From Candidatus Dormiibacterota bacterium (GTDB taxonomy: Bacteria; Chloroflexota; Dormibacteria; Aeolococcales; Aeolococcaceae), in NCBI GenBank assembly GCA_003162415.1, contig PMOL01000004.1:124001-188000 (forward strand): a DNA stretch of 64,000 bases, in the 5' to 3' direction. The notes beneath the pieces are model-generated. The model did no database searches. It was not told where the DNA came from and saw nothing but the letters and a program-made list of their open reading frames with translations. This document shows positions 26,917 to 34,839 of the stretch, piece after piece. The position numbers and the translations under genes were made by a program. How positions within the stretch are numbered: the first letter of the stretch is position 1; each line of letters opens with the position of its first letter.

Positions 26917-27693
26917 GTGCCGAACGCCACCGGCCTGACCGCCATCGTGACGGTCGGCGACGAGATCCTCAGCGGGCATACACAGGACACCAACTCGAGC
27001 CTGCTGGCGCGCCAGGCGTTCGCCGCGGGGCGTCCGGTCACGCATATCGAGGTGGTCCCCGATACTCCTGCCGCGATCATCGCCGCCATCCGGCGCGCGA
27101 TCGACGATCCGGAGATCTCACGGATCGCCGTCTGCGGTGGGATCGGTCCGACGCCCGACGATCGCACCTTCCAGGCGGTGGCCGACGCGCTCGGACGCCC
27201 GCTCGAGCTCAACCCGATCGCCTACGGAAACATCGAAGCCCTGGCGCAACGGATGCACGCGGCCGGCTGGATCGACAAACCCGAGGTGTCGGAGGCCAAC
27301 CGGCGCTGTGCGATGGTCCCGGTGGGTTCGACGGTGCTGAACAATCGCCGGGGCATGGCGCCACCCCTGGCCATCGAGATCGGCGACGACCGGTGGCTCT
27401 TCGTGCTCCCCGGCATCCCGCGCGAGTTCGGCACCATCGTCGAGGAGGAGTTGATCCCCACGTACTTCGCCGGCGGGACGGCGCCGGTCGTGCGCGAGGT
27501 GCGCTACCGATCGGTGCCCGAATCAGAGATGTCCGAGCCCATGCTCGTGCTCGAGGCGGAATTCCCCGACGTGACGGTCGGTTCCTATCCGCAGGTCGAG
27601 CGACGAGAGCTCGTCATCCGCCTGCACGGGCGCGAAGCAGATCGCGTGGACGCCGCAGTAGCGCGGCTGCGCGCGTTGCGAAGCGACGGCTAG
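26917..27693 (+). CDS. CinA N-terminal / molybdopterin-binding domain protein
   Basis: 258 residues from GTG 26917; the frame is open to 26824, but the homology starts at TGLTAIVTVGDEILSG. A MoaB/CinA-type domain (about 8-170) shows GDEILSGHTQDTNS and CGGIGPTPDDRT. A CinA-like second half (LPGIPREFGTIVEEELIP) follows. The C-terminal NMN amidohydrolase domain of full CinA is absent. Relatives act in pyridine-nucleotide or FAD-pyrophosphate cleanup; the substrate is uncertain here. A short hairpin follows the stop. Confidence 0.85.
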   Translation: MPNATGLTAIVTVGDEILSGHTQDTNSSLLARQAFAAGRPVTHIEVVPDTPAAIIAAIRRAIDDPEISRIAVCGGIGPTPDDRTFQAVADALGRPLELNPIAYGNIEALAQRMHAAGWIDKPEVSEANRRCAMVPVGSTVLNNRRGMAPPLAIEIGDDRWLFVLPGIPREFGTIVEEELIPTYFAGGTAPVVREVRYRSVPESEMSEPMLVLEAEFPDVTVGSYPQVERRELVIRLHGREADRVDAAVARLRALRSDG

Positions 27694-27702
27694 GAGAGAA
27701 CG

Positions 27703-27720
27703 CAGCGGGTTACCCCGCTG
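27703..27720. terminator. hairpin between convergent CinA-like and cold-shock genes
   Basis: CAGCGGG (27703-27709) and CCCGCTG (27714-27720) make a perfect 7-bp stem with a 4-base loop between two convergent stop codons. There is no T-tract. Confidence 0.5.
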
Positions 27721-27723
27721 AGA

Positions 27724-27924
27724 TCAGACCTTCTGCAGGTTGCGCGCGCGGGGGCCCTTGGGCGAGTCGACGATGTCGAACGTCACCTGCTCGCCTTCCT
27801 GGAGGGCGTCGAAGTCAACGGTGGTCAGCTCGGTGCGATGAAAGAACACCTCGTTGCCATCGTCTGCGCGAACGAAACCAAATCCACGGTCGGGAATAAT
27901 CTTCTTGATTCTTCCAGCGGTCAC
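27724..27924 (-). CDS. csp: cold-shock domain protein
   Basis: 66 residues from GTG 27924, with GGAGGA 6 bases upstream. The single cold-shock domain has RNP1 GFGFVRADDG and RNP2 VFFHRTEL, preceded by GRIKKIIPDR. It binds single-stranded RNA/DNA and helps unfold RNA. Reading further upstream would skip the ribosome site. The roughly 140-base leader (27925-28066) up to the preceding gene could act as a regulatory 5' UTR; no specific structure was identified. Confidence 0.93.
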   Translation of the reverse strand: MTAGRIKKIIPDRGFGFVRADDGNEVFFHRTELTTVDFDALQEGEQVTFDIVDSPKGPRARNLQKV

Positions 27925-28066
27925 TGCATGTCCTCCAGGACTCTCGCCGACACGGACGCCCACCGCGTTCGCGACCACTATGGGAGCGTCCCCTGTCAGC
28001 AATGGGAACCCGCAAAAGACCGCGATGGAAGCACCGAAGGATAACGATTTCTCGCCGTTCCGGTGC

Positions 28067-29236
28067 TCATCGCAGCATAGCAGGGTATTCGCTTGAGCCG
28101 CGCTCCCAGACCGCACGAAGCTCGTGCAGGCTGTCGGGAAGATTCGCGTAATAGTCCTCGACATCGATGTGCGCGGGCCACGGGTTGGGGACGGAACGCT
28201 CGCGCTCGCGGCGCGCCTCCTCGAGCCAGACACTGCCGAACGCCGTCTCCGCGCCCGACGCATCCACAAGCCCGGCGTCGCGCAGGCCGTGCCGCCGGTC
28301 GAATGGTGGTAACTCGGCTGCGCGCGGGCCGGGACTGCTCCACATAGCAGCCATCAGCGCGGCGCAGCCGCAATCGACCAGCGTGTCGATGGCGCCCGCA
28401 ACAAACCATCGCGTCTGCGCGTCGCCGTCGACCTCGTCGTCACCGTCACCGGGCGCGACAGTTTGTTCCTTCGCATGCAGGTGCGCGACCAACGGCGCAG
28501 AGTCGGTGAGCGACTCGCCGAGCTGCGCGAGAAACGTGGCCGCAGCCGGCTCAAGGACGCCACCGACCTGTGCGAGTGCGTTGCTGCTGAGGTCGACACC
28601 GACGACGTCCACCAGGCGCGCAACGTCTGCCGGTCGCACCGCGCGAGCAATCACGAGGTCGTCTGCGCTCAACGACAGCATGCAGCGTTGCTCGCGCTCG
28701 TGAATGCGCTCGCTGATCATCGCGATCCAGGTGCGCAGGTGCTCGATGCGCTGCGGTCGCACACCGCCGGCGGGATCATGGCCGATGTCCCACATGGAGA
28801 TCGCCGGATGTCCCGCGAATGCGCTGAGCATCTCGTCGATCCAGCGAACGCACACCTCGAGCATGAGCTGATCCGTGTAGACGTAGCGCGCTCCACCGGG
28901 TTGCGTGACCGCATCGGTGACGGCGCGCACGCCGGGGCGACGTGCATCGACGTCGATCGCGTAGGCCGGGAGCATCACGCATCCGCCCAGGGTCTGCACG
29001 AAGAGGACGGGAATCACCTGCAGCGAGAGTTCCGCCGCGACGCCGAGGAAGTGCTCGAAATTGCGCTGGCGCGCCGGCTCAACGCGCGACGGTGTGGGCA
29101 TGAACGCGTCCCAGAGCAGGTGCGTGCGCACGCTGCGATGACCGCTTGCCTGGATGGCACGCAGCTCCGCCTCCGTCCGCGCCGCGTCGTACTCGTGCCA
29201 GACGTACGGACCGACTTCGCGCGACCAGTAGGTCAC
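28067..29236 (-). CDS. TIM-barrel glycoside hydrolase-like protein with unusual catalytic region
   Basis: 389 residues resembling cellulase/GH5-type or beta-galactosidase-like TIM barrels. The order runs from RSVRTHLLWDAFMPTPSRVE and NFEHFLGVAAELSLQVIPVLF to FAGHPAISMWDIGHDP at about 160, then MAAMWSSPGPRAAELPPFD near the C-terminus. The position that normally reads N-E-P after strand 4 here reads G-H-D-P, so the usual acid/base Glu is not evident. It may use other residues or be non-catalytic. GTG 29236 is the only in-frame start and has no ribosome site. It follows the SDR gene by 43 bases. Confidence 0.6.
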   Translation of the reverse strand: MTYWSREVGPYVWHEYDAARTEAELRAIQASGHRSVRTHLLWDAFMPTPSRVEPARQRNFEHFLGVAAELSLQVIPVLFVQTLGGCVMLPAYAIDVDARRPGVRAVTDAVTQPGGARYVYTDQLMLEVCVRWIDEMLSAFAGHPAISMWDIGHDPAGGVRPQRIEHLRTWIAMISERIHEREQRCMLSLSADDLVIARAVRPADVARLVDVVGVDLSSNALAQVGGVLEPAAATFLAQLGESLTDSAPLVAHLHAKEQTVAPGDGDDEVDGDAQTRWFVAGAIDTLVDCGCAALMAAMWSSPGPRAAELPPFDRRHGLRDAGLVDASGAETAFGSVWLEEARRERERSVPNPWPAHIDVEDYYANLPDSLHELRAVWERGSSEYPAMLR

Positions 29237-29279
29237 GCCGATATCGACCGGTTGACGCGTCGCGGTCGGATCGCTCGTG

Positions 29280-30113
29280 TCAGTAGACGAAGAGGTCGAT
29301 GCCTCCCGCGACGGTGAGCACCTGACCGGTGATGTAGCGTGCTTCCGGAGAGGAGAGGAACACGATCGCGTTGGCGATGTCCTCGGGCTCGCCTGGACTG
29401 CGCATCGCGGTGCGAAGCACCATGCGATCGTTCATCTTTGCGTCACCCATCTTCCAGGCCTCGGTGCCGATGATGCCCGGCGCGATGATGTTCGCAGTGA
29501 TGCCGAATCGCGCGCCCTCGAGCGCCATCGACTTGCCGAGCCCGATCAGCGACGCCTTGGTGGCCGCGTACGATGCCTGACCGAATCCGCCGAGCGTGCC
29601 TGCGACCGACGCCATGTAGATGACGCGGCCCCAGCCCTGCTCGCGCATGTACGGCCACGCGGCTTTGGTGCAGTTGAATGCACCGCTGAGGTTCACGCGC
29701 AGATCGCGATCCCACAGCTCATCGTTCTGGTGCTCGATCTGCGCGATGTGATCGAGGGTCCCTGCGTTGTTGACCAGGATGTCGATGGACCCGAAGTCCT
29801 TCTTGATGGTGGCGAACACCTCGCGCACCTGATCACGATTGGTGACGTCCATCTTCATCGCGGCTGAGCGGCGACCCATCTGCCGGATCTCGTCGCTGGT
29901 CTTCTCCGCGTAGACGACGTGTTGCGACGTGAAGAGCTGCGCGAGCGCCGAATGCGCTTCCTCGGCCGTGTGCTCGAGGTCCGGGTCCGACTCGATGAGG
30001 ATGTCCGTCACGACGACGTCGGCCCCTGCACGAGCGAGCTGGAGGCAGTCCGCCCTCCCGAGGCCGCGTGATCCCCCGGTGACGACGGCGACCTTACCGG
30101 TCAGCTCGAACAT
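29280..30113 (-). CDS. short-chain dehydrogenase/reductase
   Basis: 277 residues. A Rossmann start VAVVTGGSRGLGRA (about 8-21) binds NAD(P). An insertion at about 45-75 follows strand 2. DVTNRDQ, LVNNAG and the catalytic SYAATK with the upstream ASVAGT serine complete the classical SDR set. The C-terminal GITANIIAPGII and ITGQVLTVAGG fit a 3-oxoacyl or 3-hydroxyacyl-type reductase. It sits in the acyl-CoA cluster, so a beta-oxidation or lipid substrate is likely. AGGAG lies 7 bases before the ATG. Confidence 0.9.
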   Translation of the reverse strand: MFELTGKVAVVTGGSRGLGRADCLQLARAGADVVVTDILIESDPDLEHTAEEAHSALAQLFTSQHVVYAEKTSDEIRQMGRRSAAMKMDVTNRDQVREVFATIKKDFGSIDILVNNAGTLDHIAQIEHQNDELWDRDLRVNLSGAFNCTKAAWPYMREQGWGRVIYMASVAGTLGGFGQASYAATKASLIGLGKSMALEGARFGITANIIAPGIIGTEAWKMGDAKMNDRMVLRTAMRSPGEPEDIANAIVFLSSPEARYITGQVLTVAGGIDLFVY

Positions 30114-30176
30114 GCAACGCTCCTGGAGAGTCGGGTGATGCGGCGATCGGAGAGCTTAGCGCTCAGTCCGGTCGTC

Positions 30177-31418
30177 TCAGCTCGCGGCGGCGACGGGCGC
30201 CGACGGCGTCTCCCTCACCACCTGAGGACGTGTCGCAGTGGCGGTGCGCTCGCCGAGCACGTAGCGACTGATCACCAGCCGCTGGATCTCGGCGGTGCCC
30301 TCCCAGATCTGGTAGATCTTGGCGTCGCGCATGAAGCGCTCGACCGGGTAGTCCTTGATGTAGCCGTATCCGCCGAGGATCTGGACGGCGTCGACCGTGA
30401 CGCGCATCGCCACGTCGCCGGCGAACAGCTTCGCCATCGAGCCCTCGCCGCGGGAGAGCGGGATCCCGTTCATCACCATCCACCCGGCGCGCCAGGTGAG
30501 CAGGCGGGCGGCATCGATCTCGGTGGCCATGTCGGCGAGCTTGAAGGCGATCGCTTCGTGCTTCGCGATCGGCTTCCCGAAAGCCACGCGCTGCAGGGAG
30601 TAGTCGCGGGCAAACTCGAACGCGGCCCGTGCGATGCCGAGCGCACCGGCGGCGACCATCGGCCGTGTCGCCTCGAGCATGATCATGGCGCCGACGCGCC
30701 CCGGGCCGGTCTCCTCGCCGCTCTCGTTGTAGCCGAGCCGCTGGTTGTCGGGGATGAAGCAGTCCTCGAAGATGACCTGTGCGGTGTGCGAGGCGCGCAC
30801 GCCGAGCTTGCGTTCCTTGCGCCCCTGTCGCATGCCCGGGGTGCCCTTCTCGATGACGAAGCCGGCCACGCCGACCGGGCCGAGCGATTTGTCGGTTGTG
30901 GCGAAGGCAACCTGCACATCCGCGATGCCGCCGTTGGTGCAGAACTGCTTGGTGCCGTTGAGCACGTAGCCACCGTCGACCTTGGTCGCGGTGGTCTCGA
31001 GCGCCAGCGAATCCGAGCCGCTGTTCGGCTCGGTCAGGCCCATGGCGCCGATCTTCAACTCGGGTCCGGTGAGGATGCCGATGTACTTCTGCCTCTGCTC
31101 CTCGGTGCCCATCGCGAGGATTGCGGTGCCGGCGAGACCGGTTGCGCCGATCGACGTCGCGATCCCGGCATCGCCCCAGGCCATCTCCTCTTCGCGGATG
31201 AGGTTGGTGACCAGGTCGATACCGCCGCCCCCGTACTGCTCTGGAAAGCTGGCGGTCGCGTCGAGCCCGAGGGTGTGCGCCTTGCGCATCACGTCCCATG
31301 GGGTCTCCTCCGCCTCGTCGTAGCGCTCGGCGACCGGGCGCATCTCCTTCTCGGCGAACTCGTGCGCGAGAGCTCGGATCTCCTCCTGTTCGCGGGTGAG
31401 CGAGAAGTCGAGTCCCAT
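30177..31418 (-). CDS. acyl-CoA dehydrogenase
   Basis: 413 residues, the standard family length. N-terminal helical domain with EIRALAHEFAEKEMRP; middle beta-domain with LTEPNSGSD and GTKQFCTNG; C-terminal helical domain with QILGGYGYIKDYPVER and IWEGTAEIQRL, where Glu of IWEG is the expected catalytic base. It introduces a 2,3 double bond in acyl-CoA, passing electrons to ETF; the etfBA genes lie at 43-45 kb. It is preceded 12 bases upstream by a MaoC gene, and GAGGGA is 9 bases before the ATG. Confidence 0.95.
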   Translation of the reverse strand: MGLDFSLTREQEEIRALAHEFAEKEMRPVAERYDEAEETPWDVMRKAHTLGLDATASFPEQYGGGGIDLVTNLIREEEMAWGDAGIATSIGATGLAGTAILAMGTEEQRQKYIGILTGPELKIGAMGLTEPNSGSDSLALETTATKVDGGYVLNGTKQFCTNGGIADVQVAFATTDKSLGPVGVAGFVIEKGTPGMRQGRKERKLGVRASHTAQVIFEDCFIPDNQRLGYNESGEETGPGRVGAMIMLEATRPMVAAGALGIARAAFEFARDYSLQRVAFGKPIAKHEAIAFKLADMATEIDAARLLTWRAGWMVMNGIPLSRGEGSMAKLFAGDVAMRVTVDAVQILGGYGYIKDYPVERFMRDAKIYQIWEGTAEIQRLVISRYVLGERTATATRPQVVRETPSAPVAAAS

Positions 31419-31430
31419 GTTCGTGGTCCC

Positions 31431-31847
31431 TCAGCGTGAAGGCCGGAGAGTTGCCCGGCCGTTGGTCAAAACGCGGTCGCCGCGATCCGAGGATGCCGCC
31501 ACCTCGAGTGTGGCGACTCCCGAATCGTCGATGCTGACGACGGTTCCCGTACAGATGATGGTGTCGCCGGGGAGCAACGGCTTGCTGAACCGGCAGGAGA
31601 GGCTGAGGAGGTTGGCGCTGCCGCCCGCCCACGATGCGATCGCTTCCGCGAGAATCCCCATCTCGAGCATGCCGTGGGCGATCGTGCCGGGCAGGCCTAC
31701 GGATCGCGCGAAGTCGGGGTCGAGGTGGATCGGGTTGTGGTCCCCGGACGCGTCGGCGTAGGCGTGGACCTGCTCCTGGGTCACCGTCCTCGAGAATGGC
31801 GTGACGCTGTCGCCGACCGCGACCTCGGAGGCTGCCGGCGCGCTCAT
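31431..31847 (-). CDS. MaoC-like dehydratase (HadB-type hot-dog)
   Basis: 138 residues from ATG 31847. The hot-dog dehydratase motif YADASGDHNPIHLDPDFA (about 31-48) carries the Asp/His catalytic pair, and GTIAHGMLEMG follows. It hydrates enoyl thioesters or dehydrates 3-hydroxyacyl thioesters. The ATG overlaps the TGA of the upstream MaoC gene (ATGA), so the two are probably subunits of one heterodimer, as HadA and HadB are. Confidence 0.9.
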   Translation of the reverse strand: MSAPAASEVAVGDSVTPFSRTVTQEQVHAYADASGDHNPIHLDPDFARSVGLPGTIAHGMLEMGILAEAIASWAGGSANLLSLSCRFSKPLLPGDTIICTGTVVSIDDSGVATLEVAASSDRGDRVLTNGRATLRPSR

Positions 31848-32257
31848 GCGGGTGCCCGGACGATCATCAGTGAGGTTCCGCGGCAGACCACGGCACTGTC
31901 GGCAGGACGGACTGCCTCCATGGCGAGGCGCACGAAGGTCATGCCCCGCCTCGTGTCGACGCCTGTGATCTCGGCCGTCGCATCGACCACGTCGCCGGGA
32001 CGGACCGGCTCGGGCCACTCGAACGACTGCTCGCCGTGGATGAGGCCGGCGAGGTCCATGCCCACCTCCGAATCGCTGAAGAGCTTCGCCAGCGTGGGGC
32101 CCAGGCAGTACACGGCCGCGAAGGTCGGAGGGACCGCATCGGGCTCTCGAACCTCGGTCGCACCGGCGATCGCCTGGGCCACGGCCCGCGCCGATTCGGG
32201 AGCGACGCGCTGGCCTGCCGCTGTGTAGCGACGGCCGACGTGGCTCTTGTCAGGCAC
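31844..32257 (-). CDS. MaoC-like dehydratase partner (HadA-type, N-terminal MaoC domain)
   Basis: 137 residues from GTG 32257, which follows an AGGAGAGG site; the frame is open to 32299. The FAS1_DH-type hot-dog (VGRRYTAAGQRVAPESARAV, LIHGEQSFEWPEPVRPGDVVD) lacks the full Asp-x4-His motif. That is typical of the non-catalytic or stabilising subunit in HadAB pairs. It is the first gene of the acyl-CoA cluster, and a possible operator lies 58 bases upstream. Confidence 0.85.
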   Translation of the reverse strand: MPDKSHVGRRYTAAGQRVAPESARAVAQAIAGATEVREPDAVPPTFAAVYCLGPTLAKLFSDSEVGMDLAGLIHGEQSFEWPEPVRPGDVVDATAEITGVDTRRGMTFVRLAMEAVRPADSAVVCRGTSLMIVRAPA

Positions 32258-32314
32258 CGATCCCACCTCTCCTCGGCCGGGTAAACGTTCCAGCCGCACC
32301 GGTCCGCTCAGAAA

Positions 32315-32330
32315 TTGACATCCGTATCAA
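32315..32330. promoter_or_regulatory. imperfect palindrome TTGA-N8-TCAA upstream of the acyl cluster
   Basis: TTGACATCCGTATCAA is a 16-base partial dyad with perfect TTGA/TCAA arms, similar in shape to TetR/FadR-type operators of fatty-acid genes. It lies 58 bases before the HadA-like start. No regulator gene is adjacent. Confidence 0.3.
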
Positions 32331-32452
32331 CTATTCCCGAGGGAAACCATACACCCGGCTTCAGGCATCGTCAAAACGAGGTGACCGGTGCGCGGGGCCA
32401 TGTTTGCTCTCTGCATCCATCGTTGCCAGCGTAGCTGTCCGCCGGCGAAATG

Positions 32453-33529
32453 TCAGAGCGCCGCGCCATCTGTCAGTGACAGCTCTGCAGGTTCAGCGCG
32501 TATTTCCCCCACGTCGCGACCCGCCCAGTTACGCATCGTCAATGTGGCGAACGCCCGGAGCCGTTCGGGAAGGTTGGTTGAGAGGACCCCGAGCTGCTGA
32601 AGTACGGCGATCGCGACCACGGGGATCGCCTCACCCCCACCTGACTCGAGCTTGATCGCGACTCCTGGGCCACCCGGCCGAACGACAGACGCCCACACTG
32701 CGGCACCACCGATCTTGGCGGTGACGCGGGCGCCGGCGACCTCGAGCAGCGCCGTGTCAAACCGCCCCGACCCGGCGACGAGGAACGGATGAGCGGCCAT
32801 TGCGTCCTGGGCTCGGCGGAATGCCGCGTCTCCGCCTCCGACCGCAAATCCGCGCGCGATCGCCGCGAGGGGGATGCCGTAGGTGGTCAACCCGCAACCG
32901 TCGATGCCTCGGGGCACGGTCTCGAGGTCGACGCCGAGCATCTCCTGAAGGGCCCCGCTCACGGCCTGCTGGCACGGGTGTGCGAGATCCATGTAACCGT
33001 CGAGGGGCCATCCCATGACCGCGCAGGTCGCCAGCATCGCGGCGTGCTTCCCCGAGCAGTTGTTATGGATCGGGCGGGGGACGCCACCTGAAGCAAGAAG
33101 GCGTCGAGCCGTCGCCTCATCAGAAGGAAGCTGCGGTCCGCAGCCGAGGGCCGCCTCTGGCACACTCGCTTTGGCCAGCAACCCCCGAACCGTCGCGACG
33201 TGCCCGTCCTCACCCTGGTGCGATGCGCACGCGACGGCGATCTCCGAATCGCTTGCCTCGAGGCGATCAGCGGCAAGACGCAGGAACGGCAGCGCCTGGA
33301 TCGGCTTGACACAGCTGCGGAGTGTCGTCTCGAGGTCCGGTGACCCGGCTGACTGAAGGACGTTGCCTGAGGCGTCGGTCACGGCGATGTGGCCGCGCAC
33401 CCGGGCCTCGGTCGCAGTCCCCCGCCAGACGGTCGCGAGGACCGGGGGGGCCAGATCGTTCACCGGGCTCACTTTGACGGCGCCAAGCTGGTTTTGGTAC
33501 GGTCCCGCGGTCACTGGGGAGATGGGCAT
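32453..33529 (-). CDS. L-asparaginase II (PF06089 family)
   Basis: 358 residues. TLRSCVKPIQALPFL (about 67-81), ASHQGEDGHV, PIHNNCSGKHAAMLA (about 152-166) and GIDGCGLTTYGIPL are characteristic of the bacterial asparaginase II/thermolabile family, which hydrolyses asparagine to aspartate and ammonia. The start is uncertain: ATG 33529, or a GTG about 20 codons downstream near VSPVNDLAPPV. It is divergent from the LysM-CHAP gene with about 65 bases between. Confidence 0.9.
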   Translation of the reverse strand: MPISPVTAGPYQNQLGAVKVSPVNDLAPPVLATVWRGTATEARVRGHIAVTDASGNVLQSAGSPDLETTLRSCVKPIQALPFLRLAADRLEASDSEIAVACASHQGEDGHVATVRGLLAKASVPEAALGCGPQLPSDEATARRLLASGGVPRPIHNNCSGKHAAMLATCAVMGWPLDGYMDLAHPCQQAVSGALQEMLGVDLETVPRGIDGCGLTTYGIPLAAIARGFAVGGGDAAFRRAQDAMAAHPFLVAGSGRFDTALLEVAGARVTAKIGGAAVWASVVRPGGPGVAIKLESGGGEAIPVVAIAVLQQLGVLSTNLPERLRAFATLTMRNWAGRDVGEIRAEPAELSLTDGAAL

Positions 33530-33595
33530 CGCCCCAGTTCAGTGCGTGCACCTGCCTAGGCGAGGGGAGCAGCAATCGCGACCCACGTTCATCGA

Positions 33596-34456
33596 TTGGT
33601 ACGGCACCTCTGGGTAATCGCCACAGCGGCGGTGCTCGTCGTGCTCGTGTCCCGACCCCCACAGGTTCCCGGGGCACCCCTGCTCCGCAACCTCGCCGCG
33701 ATTCAGATCAACGCCGTGGTCGAGAATGCGACGACGGTGACCGCGATCGCTGTGGAGCCGATCAAGACGGTCGTGGTTCAGCCCGGCCAGACCCTGGCCT
33801 CGCTCTCGGCGGCCTACAGGGTCCCCCCGTCGACGATCGAGTGGGGCAATCAACTCACCCCCACCATGGCGCCCAAGGCCGGGTCGACGTTGCTGATCCC
33901 GCCGGGGCCGGCAGCGCTGGTCAAGGTGCGTCCCGGAGAGACCCCGACGGCATTCGCCGCCCGTGTTCACCTGGACCCCGCCGTGATCCTCGACTACAAC
34001 GCCCTGACCAACGATGCACCGATGGCGGGCGGCTCCTACCTCCAGGTACCACTCTCGCGAGCGCCCGACGGCGCGCTCATCGGCTCGTACTTCGTCGACG
34101 CACAGAACGGTGTGCCGGCCGTTCCCCCGCAGACCCTGTTCCACGACGGCTTCCCCTACGGTCAGTGCACCTACTACGCGGCAACCCGACGCGCGGTGGA
34201 CTGGAGCGGCAACGCGATCAACTGGTGGCGTGCAGCCCGCGGCAAGCGTCCTGAAGGGCATCTCCCAATCCAGGGCGCCATCGTGGTCTTCAACATCGGA
34301 TGGGTCGGACACGTCGCCTACGTCGAGCACGTGAATCTCGATGGGACGTTCGAAATCTCGGAGATGAACTACCACGCCGACGGCGGAGGGTGGGGACGCA
34401 TCGACTACCGCACCATCGATGCCTCCGACTCTTCGATTGTGGGGTTCATCTACTGA
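33596..34456 (+). CDS. membrane-anchored LysM-CHAP peptidoglycan hydrolase
   Basis: 286 residues from TTG 33596. An N-terminal hydrophobic segment (VIATAAVLVVLVS) is followed by two LysM modules (about 59-104 and 107-152; VQPGQTLASLSAAYRV, VRPGETPTAFAARV). A CHAP domain follows, with Cys in YGQCTYYAA (about 189) and His in GHVAYVEHV (about 239). LysM binds N-acetylglucosamine and CHAP cuts peptide stems, so it acts on the cell wall. The start is odd: a strong GAGGGGAG (33562-33569) is ideally spaced not from the TTG but from an in-frame ATC at 33575. The true start may be there. Confidence 0.88.
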   Translation: MVRHLWVIATAAVLVVLVSRPPQVPGAPLLRNLAAIQINAVVENATTVTAIAVEPIKTVVVQPGQTLASLSAAYRVPPSTIEWGNQLTPTMAPKAGSTLLIPPGPAALVKVRPGETPTAFAARVHLDPAVILDYNALTNDAPMAGGSYLQVPLSRAPDGALIGSYFVDAQNGVPAVPPQTLFHDGFPYGQCTYYAATRRAVDWSGNAINWWRAARGKRPEGHLPIQGAIVVFNIGWVGHVAYVEHVNLDGTFEISEMNYHADGGGWGRIDYRTIDASDSSIVGFIY

Positions 34457-34487
34457 GGCCTGTCGGGGCGGTGTGTGGTCGGGCGTC

Positions 34488-34589
34488 CGATGACCAACAA
34501 ACGAGCCGGGACGGCTGGACCCGGGCCAGCTGCCAGGCGACCTCATTGACCACCCAGTGCTGGCGGTAGCACAGCAGGACGAGGTTGGC
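34488..34589 (-). pseudogene. fragment of an HNH (13E12-type) endonuclease gene
   Basis: The minus strand reads ANLVLLCYRQHWVVNEVAWQLARV. This aligns with the end of HNH domains of the DUF222 family (usual form NLVLLCYRHHWLVHEGGW). The second His of the nuclease core is altered (N for H) and nothing recognisable remains upstream, so it is a relic. Confidence 0.6.
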
Positions 34590-34623
34590 CTACCACTTGC
34601 GTCCTGCGACAATCGGGCCGTAG

Positions 34624-34815
34624 CGAGCAGAAAGCACGGGCCAGCATCAACTTGCTGCTCGAGGTCGGGCCAAGGAACTCGAAACGCTATTCTCGGTTCG
34701 ATCGCGTCAAGCTGCTCTCGATCTCGCCATCGTCGGCGACGAGGCGTGCCTCGTCGTTGATTGGGCGGGTTGCGGAAAGTACGCGCGGCAGAGCCTGAGC
34801 GACGCCCGCAAATAG
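34624..34815 (+). other. open frame without a start codon, possible gene remnant
   Basis: Between TAG 34621-34623 and TAG 34813-34815 lies a 63-codon frame reading RAKELETLFSVRSRQAALDLA and VGDEACLVVDWAGCG. Its composition is protein-like, but it has no ATG, GTG or TTG near its 5' end. I do not recognise it. It could be the 3' end of a decayed gene. Apart from this and the HNH relic, 34457-34839 holds nothing else I can support. Confidence 0.25.
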
Positions 34816-34827
34816 GCCAAGCTCGAC

Positions 34828-34833
34828 CACAAT
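34828..34833 (+). promoter_or_regulatory. -10-like CACAAT, leaderless start
   Basis: CACAAT lies 6 bases before GTG 34840, with no Shine-Dalgarno site. Confidence 0.3.
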
Positions 34834-34839
34834 CCGCAC

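Noticed and set aside
32315..32320. TTGACA as a plus-strand -35 promoter element
   Set aside because: No plus-strand gene or -10 follows. It is better read as part of the palindrome upstream of the minus-strand cluster.
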